From an uncultured Eubacteriales bacterium (lineage in GTDB: Bacteria; Bacillota; Clostridia; Oscillospirales; Oscillospiraceae): a stretch of DNA of 22,475 nt. The stretch spans positions 1 to 22,475 of the forward strand of contig USAT01000024.1 of NCBI GenBank assembly GCA_900552725.1. The letters are read 5' to 3'. Positions 11,713 to 19,588 of this stretch are shown here, piece after piece; within the stretch, counting starts at the first letter, position 1; every line of letters begins with the position of its first letter. A model generated the notes under the pieces. That model was given only the letters and a program-made list of their open reading frames with translations. It ran no database searches and was not told where the DNA came from. The position numbers and the translations under genes are program-made.

Positions 11713-13217
11713 GGCTTGGAGGTGATGTCGTAGCAGATGCGGTTGATGTGCTTCACCTCGCCCACGATGCGGTTGGACACCTTGTCCAGCAGCTCATAGG
11801 GCAGGCGGGACCAGGTAGCGGTCATGAAGTCCTGGGACTGCACGGCGCGCAGGGCCAGGGTATAGTCATACGTCCGCTCGTCGCCCATGACGCCCACGCT
11901 GCGCAGGTCGGTCAGCACGGCGAAGAACTGGCTGGTGGTGCGGTCAAGACCCGCCAGCTTCATCTCCTCACGGAAGATGGCGTCGGCATCCCGCAGGATG
12001 GCCAGCTTCTCCTCGGTGATGTCGCCGATGACGCGGATGGCCAGGCCAGGGCCGGGGAAGGGCTGGCGCCACACCAGCTCGTCAGGCAGGCCCAGCTCGG
12101 TACCCAGCTGGCGCACCTCATCCTTGAACAGGCGGCGCAGGGGCTCCACGATCTCCTTGAAGTCCACGCAGTCGGGCAGGCCGCCCACGTTGTGGTGGCT
12201 CTTGATGACGGCGCTCTCGCCGCCCAGGCCGGACTCCACCACATCGGGATAGATGGTGCCCTGGGCCAGGAAGTCCACAGCGCCGATCTTCTTGGCCTCC
12301 TCCTCGAACACGCGGATGAACTCCTCGCCGATGATCTTGCGCTTGCGCTCCGGCTCGGTGACACCGGCCAGCTTGGCCAGGAAGCGGGGCCCGGCGTTGA
12401 CGCGGCGGACATCCACATGGAACTGGTGCTTCATCACCTGCTCCACCTGATCGCCCTCGTCCTTGCGCAGCAGGCCGTGATCCACAAAGATGCAGGTCAG
12501 TTGATCGCCCACGGCGCGCTGCAGCAGGGCAGCGGCCACGGAGCTGTCCACGCCGCCGGACAGGGCCAGCAGCACGCGGCCGTCGCCGATCTGACGGCGG
12601 CACTCGGCCACCGCCTCCTCCATATAGGAGGCCATGGTCCACTCGGGGCCGAAGCCGCAGATGGTGTACAGGAAATTCTTCAGGATCTGGGTGCCGTACT
12701 CGGTATGCAGCACCTCGGGATGGAACTGCACGCCGTAGAGCTTCTTGTCGGCGCACTGCACCGCTGCGTGAAGGCAGCCCTCAGTGGAGCCGATGATCTC
12801 GAAGCCGGGCGCCAGGCGCTCCACCTCGACGCCGTGGCTCATCCAGTAGATGGCCTTCTCCGGCACATTGTCAAACAGCGGAGATTCCTTGTGGGTCAGC
12901 TCCACCTTGCCGTATTCGCGGGTCTCTGCCTTGCGGCACTGGCCGCCCAGCAGGTGCATCATCAACTGCTCGCCATAGCAGATGCCCAGCACGGGGATGC
13001 CCATCTCGAACAGTGCCTTGTCCACCATGGGGGCGTTGGGCTCGAACACGGTGGCGGGGCCGCCGGTAAAGATCAATGCGTCGGGGGCGAAGGCGCGGAT
13101 CTCCTCCAGGGACATGCGGAAGGATTTGATCTCGCAGTACACGCCGCACTCGCGGACGCGGCGGGCCACCAGCAGGTTATACTGGCCGCCGAAGTCCAGA
13201 ACCAGAACTTTCTTCAT
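11688..13217 (-). CDS. guaA: GMP synthase (glutamine-hydrolysing)
   Basis: This enzyme converts XMP to GMP with ATP and glutamine, the last step of guanine nucleotide synthesis. The class I glutamine amidotransferase domain has the nucleophile C80 in GICYGEQ and the His-Glu pair in QFHPE. The ATP-pyrophosphatase domain has SGGVDSS near residue 220. The C-terminal dimerisation domain ends RICYDITSKPPATVEWE. I prefer ATG 13217 (509 aa), because GGGAGG touches the other candidate, ATG 13226, but is 9 nt from 13217. It starts one base after the xpt stop, so the two are translationally coupled. Its 3' end hosts the mobile element, yet the protein reads to a normal terminus, so function should be kept. 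Confidence 0.97.
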   Translation of the reverse strand: MKKVLVLDFGGQYNLLVARRVRECGVYCEIKSFRMSLEEIRAFAPDALIFTGGPATVFEPNAPMVDKALFEMGIPVLGICYGEQLMMHLLGGQCRKAETREYGKVELTHKESPLFDNVPEKAIYWMSHGVEVERLAPGFEIIGSTEGCLHAAVQCADKKLYGVQFHPEVLHTEYGTQILKNFLYTICGFGPEWTMASYMEEAVAECRRQIGDGRVLLALSGGVDSSVAAALLQRAVGDQLTCIFVDHGLLRKDEGDQVEQVMKHQFHVDVRRVNAGPRFLAKLAGVTEPERKRKIIGEEFIRVFEEEAKKIGAVDFLAQGTIYPDVVESGLGGESAVIKSHHNVGGLPDCVDFKEIVEPLRRLFKDEVRQLGTELGLPDELVWRQPFPGPGLAIRVIGDITEEKLAILRDADAIFREEMKLAGLDRTTSQFFAVLTDLRSVGVMGDERTYDYTLALRAVQSQDFMTATWSRLPYELLDKVSNRIVGEVKHINRICYDITSKPPATVEWE

Positions 13218-13218
13218 C

Positions 13219-13800
13219 TCAGTCATCCTCCCGGAAGATAATGCCGTTCTCGTCGGCGGATTCGATGACGGCCAGGGCCTTGTAGGGCACGTCGGGCATG
13301 GCGCGGAACTTGTCGCCGCCGCCCTGGAAGCCCTTCTCCACCGCCACGCCGATGCCCACCAGCTGGGCGCCGGCCTTCTTCACGATGTCCACCAGGCCGC
13401 CCATGGCGTAGCCGTTGGCCATAAAGTCGTCGATGATCAGCACGCGGTCATCCTCGCTGAGCCACTCCTGAGACACCAGCAGGGTGACCTTCTTCTTATA
13501 GGTATAGGAGAAAATTTCACTCTGGATCAGGCCGCTTTCGATGTTGTCGCTCTTGGCCTTCTTGGCAAACAGCATGGGAACGCCGTACCTCTCGGCACAC
13601 ACGGTGGCCAGCGCGATACCGCTGGCTTCGGCGGTCAGCACCACCGTGGCCTTGCTGGTATCGAAATACTTGGCAAATTCATCCGCGATATCGCCCAACA
13701 GCTTGGTGTCCACCCGGTGATTCAGAAATCCGTCGATCTTGATGATGTTACCCGGCAGCACCTTGCCCTCGCGGCGAATGCGTTCTTTCAACTGCTCCAT
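13219..13800 (-). CDS. xpt: Xanthine phosphoribosyltransferase
   Basis: A 193-residue salvage enzyme making XMP from xanthine and PRPP; XMP is then the substrate of guaA, its neighbour. Typical features are MEQLKERIRREGKVLPGNI at the N-terminus, FLNHRVD, TAEASGIALA, and the PRPP-binding VLIIDDFMANG. The start ATG 13800 has AAGGAGG at the right distance; the open frame continues upstream through the promoter and is ignored. The length is that of the family. I looked for a purine riboswitch in the leader and saw none. Confidence 0.95.
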   Translation of the reverse strand: MEQLKERIRREGKVLPGNIIKIDGFLNHRVDTKLLGDIADEFAKYFDTSKATVVLTAEASGIALATVCAERYGVPMLFAKKAKSDNIESGLIQSEIFSYTYKKKVTLLVSQEWLSEDDRVLIIDDFMANGYAMGGLVDIVKKAGAQLVGIGVAVEKGFQGGGDKFRAMPDVPYKALAVIESADENGIIFREDD

Positions 13801-13833
13801 GGGAATAATCCTCCTTATATATAGTTTGCTTCT

Positions 13834-13862
13834 ATCATAACCCGCCGGGAAATAAAATACAA
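13834..13862 (-). promoter_or_regulatory. Candidate promoter of xpt-guaA
   Basis: TTGTAT (13857-13862) and TATGAT (13834-13839) are 17 bp apart on the minus strand, leaving a leader of about 30 nt before the xpt start. Such a leader is too short for a purine riboswitch. The rest of 13863-13920 is AT-rich with no further gene. Confidence 0.5.
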
Positions 13863-13921
13863 CTGACAAATACCCTAACAATCCCGTCGTAAAAATGGGC
13901 ATTTTGACACTTCATACAAAG

Positions 13922-13960
13922 AAAAAGCGCACCTTATCAAAAGCATAAGGTACGCTTTTC
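13922..13960 (-). terminator. Terminator of the birA-chr-chr operon
   Basis: A long hairpin (arms 13922-13937 and 13945-13960, one mismatch, loop CAAAAGC) lies 8 nt after the stop of the second transporter gene. It is A/T-rich at its base and followed by T residues on the minus strand (TTTTTC). Confidence 0.8.
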
Positions 13961-13968
13961 GCATTGGC

Positions 13969-14529
13969 TCAGAAATGGAACACCACGCCCACCACGGCGG
14001 CCGCCGCAATGAACACGATGGGGTGCAGCTTCTTCGTGAAGGGCACCCAGCGGGTCAGCACCAGGATCACCGCCGCCAGGGCCAGCTCCTTCCAGCGGAA
14101 GAAATCCAGGCCGGAGGCGGAGGTATCCACCAGGCTCAGCAGCACCACGCCGATACCGGCGGAGGCCACCATGGCGGTGGAAGCGGGGCGCAGGCCGTAG
14201 AAGGCGGCGTCCACATACTTGTTATTGCGGAAGGCCTTCAGGAAGCTGGCGATGATCAGGATCACGATGACGGAGGGCGCCACCAATCCCAGCGTGGCGA
14301 CTACCGCACCCAAAATGCCGCCGGTCTCAAAGCCCACATAGGTGGCCATGTTGACGCCCACCGGGCCGGGGGTAGATTCGCTGACGGCCAGTATGTCCGC
14401 CAGCTGTGCCTGGGTGAACCAGCCGGTGCGGTCGGCCATATCCGACAGGAAGGGCAGCGTGGCCAGGCCGCCGCCGATGGCGAACAGACCGGTCTTGAAA
14501 AACTCGTAAAAAAGACGCAGATAGATCAT
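13969..14529 (-). CDS. Chromate-transporter family subunit (second gene)
   Basis: This 186-residue single-CHR-domain membrane protein has the family opening FYEFFKTGLFAIGGGLATLPFLSD, the motif VSESTPGPVGVNMATYVG and several hydrophobic spans. Two short CHR genes in tandem replace the one long two-domain ChrA of Proteobacteria. The pair is thought to act as an antiparallel heterodimer. Chromate efflux is proven only for some members; in gut Firmicutes the natural substrate may be another anion. The ATG (14529) overlaps the stop of the first subunit by four bases. Confidence 0.9.
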   Translation of the reverse strand: MIYLRLFYEFFKTGLFAIGGGLATLPFLSDMADRTGWFTQAQLADILAVSESTPGPVGVNMATYVGFETGGILGAVVATLGLVAPSVIVILIIASFLKAFRNNKYVDAAFYGLRPASTAMVASAGIGVVLLSLVDTSASGLDFFRWKELALAAVILVLTRWVPFTKKLHPIVFIAAAAVVGVVFHF

Positions 14530-15068
14530 TTCCTGGCACCTCCCACATTACGGATGATGATGCCCGCCACAGCCGCCGCCAGCACAAACAGCACGGGAGA
14601 CAGATCCGTCAGCAGCGATGCCGCCAGCACCGCCGCGAAGATCAGCGCGCCCCACACGTCCTTCACCGCGCCCTGCCACAGCTTCAGCGTGGCGTTGAAG
14701 ATCAGCACGCACACGCAGACGCGGATACCGGCAAAGGCGTTCTGTACCCACTCCAGATGGGAGAAGCTGGTGATCAGCCCCGCCAGGGCCGTGATGATGA
14801 GCAGGGACGGGAACACGATGCCCAGCGTGGCCACGATGCCGCCCCAGACACCCTTGCGCTTCTGGCCGATGAACGTGGCGGTATTGACGGCGATGATGCC
14901 CGGCGTACACTGGCCGATGGCGAAATAGTCCGTCAGCTCCTCGTCGGTGGCCCAGCCCTTGTTCTCCACCACCTCGCGCTGTAAGATGGGAAGCATAGCC
15001 ATGCCGCCGCCGAAGGTCATGACGCCCACCTTGGCGAACGTCAAAAACAGATCCAACAATTCCTTCAC
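14526..15068 (-). CDS. Chromate-transporter family subunit (first gene)
   Basis: This 180-residue CHR-domain protein has LFLTFAKVGVMTFGGGMAML at the N-terminus and FAIGQCTPGIIAVNTATFIG, the conserved core motif, around residues 48-67. The remainder forms membrane spans. The start is GTG 15068, 8 nt after AGAGGTG. It lies 31 nt after the biotin ligase gene and overlaps the second subunit by four bases, so the three genes appear to be one operon. Confidence 0.9.
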   Translation of the reverse strand: MKELLDLFLTFAKVGVMTFGGGMAMLPILQREVVENKGWATDEELTDYFAIGQCTPGIIAVNTATFIGQKRKGVWGGIVATLGIVFPSLLIITALAGLITSFSHLEWVQNAFAGIRVCVCVLIFNATLKLWQGAVKDVWGALIFAAVLAASLLTDLSPVLFVLAAAVAGIIIRNVGGARK

Positions 15069-15099
15069 TTGAAAAACACCTCTTTTGTATGGTTATCTC

Positions 15100-15846
15100 T
15101 TATTCCGCGTAGCCGTACAGGCCCCGCACCGACACCTCGCCGCAGCGCAGCGTTTCCACCGCGCCGTTTTCGTGCCGCACCACAAGGCCGTACTGCCCGT
15201 CGATGTCCAGGGCCGTCACCGTCTCGCCCGTCTGTAAAATGCGGGCCTGCCGCCCCAGATTCAGGCATAGCTGCCGGTATTCGTCCACATACGTCTCCGG
15301 TGCGCACAGATGGCGGAACGATTGCCGCAGCGCGTCCACCAATGCCGTCTCCAGCGCCGCCTGATCCACGTCATAGCCCTCCGCCGCCAGCGAGGTGGCC
15401 AGTACCGCCACCTCCGGTGAGAAATCCTCCGGCCGCTGCCGCAGATTGACGCCGATGCCGATGACTACATGATCCACGCCGCTGCCGGCAAGGGTCACCT
15501 CCGTCAGGATGCCCGCCAGCTTTTTCCCATGCAGCGCCAGATCGTTGGGCCACTTGATCCGTACATCCGCCCCGGTGACACGGCGGATGGCCAGCGCGGC
15601 GGAGGCGGAGGCCATGGCCGTCAGGGGCAGCAGGCCCTCCGGCGACGCCCCGGGCCGCCCCAGCATGGAGAGATACAGCCCCAGGCCCTCCGGCGACTCG
15701 AAGCCCCGGCCCATACGGCCCCGGCCCGCCGTCTGCCGCGCCGCGATGACGGCGGTGCCGTCCGGCGCGCCCTCCTGTGCCAGCGTCTTGCATACGGTAT
15801 TGGTGGAATCCACCGTGTCATAGCGGTAGACCTTCGGCTGTTCCAT
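15100..15846 (-). CDS. birA: Biotin-[acetyl-CoA-carboxylase] ligase, monofunctional
   Basis: The 248-residue enzyme attaches biotin to carrier proteins via biotinyl-AMP. DTVDSTNTVCK at residues 9-19, the ATP/biotin loop GRGRMGRGF near 43-51, and IKWPNDLALHGKKLAGIL near 104-121 are diagnostic, and a short C-terminal SH3-like domain follows (ILQTGETVTALDIDGQYGLV). There is no N-terminal helix-turn-helix, so this protein cannot itself be the biotin repressor. The start ATG 15846 has GAGGAGG upstream; the in-frame extension is not supported. It diverges from the biotin importer gene bioY. Confidence 0.93.
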   Translation of the reverse strand: MEQPKVYRYDTVDSTNTVCKTLAQEGAPDGTAVIAARQTAGRGRMGRGFESPEGLGLYLSMLGRPGASPEGLLPLTAMASASAALAIRRVTGADVRIKWPNDLALHGKKLAGILTEVTLAGSGVDHVVIGIGVNLRQRPEDFSPEVAVLATSLAAEGYDVDQAALETALVDALRQSFRHLCAPETYVDEYRQLCLNLGRQARILQTGETVTALDIDGQYGLVVRHENGAVETLRCGEVSVRGLYGYAE

Positions 15847-15874
15847 GGCGGTCGCCTCCTCTCGTTCGTGGCCC

Positions 15875-15903
15875 ATATTACCACGTTTTTCCCCATCCGT
15901 AAA
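15875..15903 (-). promoter_or_regulatory. Candidate promoter of birA-chr-chr
   Basis: TTTACG (15898-15903) and TAATAT (15875-15880) are 17 bp apart on the minus strand, about 30 nt from the birA start. It faces away from the bioY promoter across a shared region. Confidence 0.5.
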
Positions 15904-15915
15904 GCAAAAAAAATC

Positions 15916-15955
15916 GTCAAGCGGCTTGACAGCACCGCTGTCAGCGGGGTATCAT
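15916..15955 (+). promoter_or_regulatory. bioY promoter with two overlapping inverted repeats
   Basis: TTGACA (15926-15931) and TATCAT (15950-15955) have an 18-bp spacer. Two perfect inverted repeats overlap the -35 box: GTCAAG-CGG-CTTGAC (15916-15930) and TGACAGC-ACC-GCTGTCA (15927-15943). They could be alternative sites for a dimeric repressor. Neither resembles the usual BirA box or the BioR site as I recall them. Confidence 0.6.
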
Positions 15956-15991
15956 GTCTCCATTCTTTTCCTGAAACAGGAGGCGGTTGCC

Positions 15992-16528
15992 ATGACATCA
16001 CGCAAGCTGGTCTTTACCGCGCTGCTGACCGCCCTGACGGCGGCAGGCGCGTTTCTGCGGATCCCCCTGGGCTTTTCGTCCATCACGCTGCAATTTCTGT
16101 TCACCGCCATGGCGGGCGTGCTGCTGGGCCCGGGCTGCGGTGCGCTGAGCCAGGGCGTCTATGTGGCGCTGGGACTGATGGGTCTGCCCATCTTCACCAC
16201 CGGCGGCGGCTTCGGCTATGTGCTGCAGCCCACCTTCGGCTTTCTGCTGGGGCTGATCCCCGCCGCCGCCATCATCGGCGCCATCAGCGGCAAGAGCACC
16301 GCTCCCCTGCGCATCGCCCTGGCCTGCGCGGCAGGACTTGCGGCACTGTACGCCGTGGGCGTGCCCTATATGGCGCTGATCCTGAACGGCTATATGGGGA
16401 AAAATATGTCCCTTTCCGCCCTTTTATGGGCCGGAATGATCCCCTTTCTGCCGGGTGACGCCATCAAGATCGCGGTGACGGCCCTGCTGTGTCCCCTGCT
16501 GCGCAAGCGGGTAAAGGGACTGCGCTGA
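15992..16528 (+). CDS. bioY: Biotin transporter substrate-binding subunit BioY
   Basis: A 178-residue membrane protein, the S-component of an ECF-type vitamin importer. It has about six spans and the family motifs PLGFSSITLQFLF, GALSQGVYVALGLMGLP and GGGFGYVLQPTFGFLLG. The start ATG 15992 follows AGGAGG. No energising EcfA/EcfT genes are adjacent; they are commonly shared and encoded elsewhere. It is divergent from birA, which uses the imported biotin. No biotin synthesis gene is in the window, in keeping with a biotin scavenger, though absence here proves nothing about the whole genome. Confidence 0.95.
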   Translation: MTSRKLVFTALLTALTAAGAFLRIPLGFSSITLQFLFTAMAGVLLGPGCGALSQGVYVALGLMGLPIFTTGGGFGYVLQPTFGFLLGLIPAAAIIGAISGKSTAPLRIALACAAGLAALYAVGVPYMALILNGYMGKNMSLSALLWAGMIPFLPGDAIKIAVTALLCPLLRKRVKGLR

Positions 16529-16538
16529 GGCGCGTGTA

Positions 16539-16567
16539 TTTACAACGCCGCCGGTAAATGCTATAAT
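16539..16567 (+). promoter_or_regulatory. Promoter of the hydrolase-acyltransferase operon
   Basis: TTTACA (16539-16544), a 17-bp spacer and a perfect TATAAT (16562-16567) lie about 33 bp from the ATG at 16600. No terminator is evident between bioY and this promoter. Confidence 0.75.
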
Positions 16568-16599
16568 GATAGGATAAACTTGTAAAGGAACGACGGTCT

Positions 16600-18762
16600 A
16601 TGGAGCTTCACGCCAAGCGTGTCCGCGCACAACTGAATCTGTTCAAGCCCATTATGACGAGCTGTTCGCTGGAGGCCAGCCGGAAGGGGCAGGATAAGCT
16701 GGGCGAGCTGATGACCGCCCTGCACCGGAGTGAGATCATGGCCAAGGGCCACGATTTCCAGCGCTTTCAGGGCGCGTGGATCATGCCCCAGGATCAGCGG
16801 CGCAGCGGCGTGGTGCTGTATCTCCACGGCGGCGGCTACACCTGCGGCAGCCTGGAATACGCCAAGGGCTTTTCCTCGGTGCTGGCGGCGGAGTGCGGCG
16901 TGCGGGTGTTCTGCGCGGCGTACCGTCTGGCCCCGGAGCACCGGTATCCCGCGGCGCTGGAGGACGCACTGGAGGCGTATCAGTACCTATTGAAAAAGGG
17001 CTACACGGGCCACCAGATCCTGCTGTGCGGTGAGAGTGCCGGCGGCGGGCTGATCTACGCCCTGTGCCTGAAGCTGAAGGCGCTGGGGCTGCCCCTGCCC
17101 TGCGGCCTCATCGGCATCTCGCCCTGGACGGATCTCACCGGCAGCGGAAGATCCTATGAGGAGAACCGGGAGGTGGACCCCTCCATGTCGCCGGAGCTGC
17201 TGCAGTTCTATGCCAAGTGCTATACCGACGATCCCGCCGATCCCCTGTGTTCGCCGCTGTTCGGCGATGTGACGGGCTTTCCCCCGTCGCTGCTGTTCGT
17301 GGGTGGGGACGAGGTGATGCTGGACGACACCCGGCTCCTCCACGAGAAGCTGCTGAAAAGCGGATGCCGCAGCAAAATGATCGTGGCGCCGGAGCGGTGG
17401 CACGCCTATGTGCTGTACTGCCTCAGCGAGAATATGCCCCAGGACTTTGAGACCATCAACCGCTTTATGGACAAGGTGCTGTCCCCCGCCCGGAGCCTGC
17501 GGTGGATGAAGCTGGACAACGCCGCCAAGATCTATCCCGCCGCCAAGCGGCGGAACTGGAACAACTTCTTCCGCATCTCCGCCACCCTCACCGAGCCGGT
17601 GGACACGGCGGTGCTGCGCAGCGCGCTGGACGTGACGGCCCGGCGCTTCCCCTCCATCGCCGTGCGGCTGCGGCGGGGCGTATTCTGGTACTATCTGGAG
17701 CAGATCCCCCATCCCCCCGCCATCCAGGAGGAGAAGAGCTGCCCCCTGGCCCACGTCCCCTTCCACGAGGTGCGCCAGTGCGCCTTCCGGGTGCTGGTCT
17801 ATCATAACCGGTTCGCGGTGGAATTCTTCCACGCCCTGACCGACGGCACCGGCGGCCTGACCTTTTTCAAGACGCTGCTGGCGGAATACCTCAGCCAGAA
17901 GCACAGCCTGACCATCCCCGCCGGGGACGGCGTGCTGGGTCGGCTGGAGGAGCCGGACGAGGAGGAGCTGGAGGACAGCTTCCTGCGCTATGCAGGAAGC
18001 GTGAAGGCCAGCCGCAGAGAGTCCACCGCCTGGCACCTGACCGGCACGCCGGAGAAGGACGGCTTCAAGGATCTGGTGACCATGATGGTGCCCGCCGACG
18101 CGCTGCGGAGCTGCGCCAAGGCCCACGGCGTCACGGTGACGGAGCTGGTGTGCGCCGCCATGATGCAGGCCATCTGCCGCCTTCAGGCGGAGAAGGTGCC
18201 CCAGCGCAGCCGCCGCAGGCCGGTGAAGGTGCTGCTGCCGGTGAACCTGCGGAACCTGTTCCCCAGCCGGACGCTGCGGAACTTCGCCTCGTATATCACG
18301 CCGGAGGTAGATCCCCGGATGGGCGACTACACCTTTGACGAGATCTGCGCCGCCGTCCACCACCGGATGGGACTGGAGAACAATCCCCAGACCATGCGGG
18401 CCAAATTCGCCGCCAACGTGGCCAGCGAGCAGTCGCCCCTGCTGCGGGTGATGCCGCTGTTCATCAAGAATCTGGCCATGAAGGCGGTGTTCGACACGGT
18501 GGGCGAGTGCAAATCCTGCCTGTGTCTGTCCAACCTGGGGGTGGTACACCTGCCGGAGGTGATGGCCCCCTATGTAGAGCGGATGGATTTCATCATCGGC
18601 GTACAGGCCAAGGCGCCCCACAACTGCGGCGTTCTCACCTGGAACGGCACCGCGTATATCAACTGCATCCGCAGCATCCAGGAACCGGAGCTGGAGCTGC
18701 ATTTCTACCGCGTCCTGCACCAGTTGGGCCTCCCCGTAAGGGTCGAGAGCAACCAGCGCTGA
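16600..18762 (+). CDS. Fused alpha/beta-hydrolase and alcohol-acyltransferase-like protein
   Basis: A 720-residue two-domain protein. Residues 1-295 are an HSL-type alpha/beta hydrolase: oxyanion motif HGGGY at 76-80, nucleophile S146 in GESAGG, acid near 237-238 (GGDE) and H268 (ERWHAY). Residues from about 300 begin WMKLDNAAKIYPA, the usual opening of the alcohol-acetyltransferase/condensation-like family, and the HxxxDG motif HALTDG is at 411-416. All catalytic residues of both halves appear intact. Hydrolase and acyltransferase on one chain suggest handling of an acyl ester, but the substrate is unknown. Related domains also occur as separate neighbouring genes in Clostridia as far as I recall. 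The zinc-ribbon membrane gene follows 24 nt later. Confidence 0.88.
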   Translation: MELHAKRVRAQLNLFKPIMTSCSLEASRKGQDKLGELMTALHRSEIMAKGHDFQRFQGAWIMPQDQRRSGVVLYLHGGGYTCGSLEYAKGFSSVLAAECGVRVFCAAYRLAPEHRYPAALEDALEAYQYLLKKGYTGHQILLCGESAGGGLIYALCLKLKALGLPLPCGLIGISPWTDLTGSGRSYEENREVDPSMSPELLQFYAKCYTDDPADPLCSPLFGDVTGFPPSLLFVGGDEVMLDDTRLLHEKLLKSGCRSKMIVAPERWHAYVLYCLSENMPQDFETINRFMDKVLSPARSLRWMKLDNAAKIYPAAKRRNWNNFFRISATLTEPVDTAVLRSALDVTARRFPSIAVRLRRGVFWYYLEQIPHPPAIQEEKSCPLAHVPFHEVRQCAFRVLVYHNRFAVEFFHALTDGTGGLTFFKTLLAEYLSQKHSLTIPAGDGVLGRLEEPDEEELEDSFLRYAGSVKASRRESTAWHLTGTPEKDGFKDLVTMMVPADALRSCAKAHGVTVTELVCAAMMQAICRLQAEKVPQRSRRRPVKVLLPVNLRNLFPSRTLRNFASYITPEVDPRMGDYTFDEICAAVHHRMGLENNPQTMRAKFAANVASEQSPLLRVMPLFIKNLAMKAVFDTVGECKSCLCLSNLGVVHLPEVMAPYVERMDFIIGVQAKAPHNCGVLTWNGTAYINCIRSIQEPELELHFYRVLHQLGLPVRVESNQR

Positions 18763-18786
18763 CGGACAGCGGGAAAGGAGCGTATC

Positions 18787-19485
18787 ATGTATTGTGTCAA
18801 ATGCGGCGTAGAGCTGGCGGACAGCGAAAAGGTTTGTCCCCTGTGCGGCACGCGGGCCTTCCACCCGGATATGCCGCCCCAGCAGGGGGAGCCCCCCTAT
18901 CCCCCGGATCCGCGGCCCCATATGGAGGAGGTCAGCCGCTCCGGCGTGCTGTTTATCCTGACGGTGCTGGCCCTGCTGCCGGCGGTGCTGTTCATCCTGT
19001 GCGACTGGCGCATCAACGGCACCATCGTCTGGTCGGGGTACGCCTCCGGCGGCGTGGCGCTGCTGTATATCATGGTGGCGCTGCCGCTGTGGTTCCGCCG
19101 CCCCAACCCGGTAATCTTCGTGCCCATCGACTTTGCGGCCATCGGGCTCTATCTGCTGTATATCAACTTTGCCACCGGGGGACACTGGTTCCTCTCCTTC
19201 GCCTTCCCTGTCACCGGAGCCATCGGCCTTCTGGTGACGGCCATGGTGACACTGCTGCGGTATCTGCCGGGCGGCCACCTGTATGTGGTGGGCGGCGGGC
19301 TGATCCTCTCCGGCGGCCTTGCGGTGCTGATCGAATTTCTCATCAACCTGACCTTCCGGCTCCACGAGACCTTCTTCTGGTCCCTGTACCCGCTGGCCGC
19401 CGGGGTGATCCTGGGCGGCATGCTGCTGGCGGTGGCCGGCTGCAAGCCCCTGCGCCAATCCCTGCACCGGAAGTTTTTCATTTAA
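18787..19485 (+). CDS. Zinc-ribbon membrane protein, DUF6320-like
   Basis: The 232-residue protein starts at ATG 18787 behind AAAGGAG. The first 22 residues are a zinc ribbon (CVKCG and CPLCG), followed by a Pro-rich linker to about 45 and then about six membrane spans. This plan matches DUF6320 proteins, which I recall being found next to alcohol-acetyltransferase-like genes, as here. Its role is unknown; it may anchor or regulate the hydrolase-acyltransferase at the membrane. The gene ends in a stem-loop and shares a terminator with ftsK. Confidence 0.8.
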   Translation: MYCVKCGVELADSEKVCPLCGTRAFHPDMPPQQGEPPYPPDPRPHMEEVSRSGVLFILTVLALLPAVLFILCDWRINGTIVWSGYASGGVALLYIMVALPLWFRRPNPVIFVPIDFAAIGLYLLYINFATGGHWFLSFAFPVTGAIGLLVTAMVTLLRYLPGGHLYVVGGGLILSGGLAVLIEFLINLTFRLHETFFWSLYPLAAGVILGGMLLAVAGCKPLRQSLHRKFFI

Positions 19486-19489
19486 AATC

Positions 19490-19507
19490 ATGCCGCTCGA
19501 GCGGCAT
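19490..19507. repeat. Perfect 18-bp palindrome after the DUF6320-like gene
   Basis: ATGCCGCTCGAGCGGCAT is fully self-complementary, with no loop and no T run after it. It lies 4 nt beyond the stop codon, so it could be a transcript-end structure or a protein-binding site. Confidence 0.7.
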
Positions 19508-19510
19508 ACC

Positions 19511-19545
19511 TCAACTCTTCACTTTTCACTCTTCTCTTTTCACTG
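19511..19545. repeat. Degenerate pyrimidine-rich TTTTCACTCTTC repeat
   Basis: The stretch consists of near copies of CTCTTCACTTTT / CTCTTCTCTTTT arranged in tandem. Short tracts like this occur between genes in gut Clostridia; no function is known to me. It is outside any gene. Confidence 0.5.
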
Positions 19546-19548
19546 ATC

Positions 19549-19588
19549 AAAAAATACCGTGTACCCAGTTGGGTACACGGTATTTTTT
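19549..19588. terminator. Strong bidirectional terminator between convergent genes
   Basis: A perfect 18-bp stem (19549-19566 with 19571-19588, loop AGTT) has an A6 start and a T6 end, so both strands carry a proper T tract. The T tract overlaps the TAA stop of ftsK. Confidence 0.95.

Noticed and set aside
11748..13241. 497-codon open frame opposite guaA
   Set aside because: Antisense of a certain housekeeping gene; composition is typical of a shadow frame.
13801..13920. Purine riboswitch in front of xpt
   Set aside because: The promoter leaves only about 30 nt of leader, and no three-way-junction sequence is visible.
13975..14928. 317-codon plus-strand open frame over the transporter genes
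   Set aside because: Antisense to two overlapping CHR-domain genes with clear motifs.
16987..19491. 834-codon open frame opposite the hydrolase-acyltransferase gene
   Set aside because: It is antisense low-complexity His/Gln/Gly sequence spanning two real genes; no motif.
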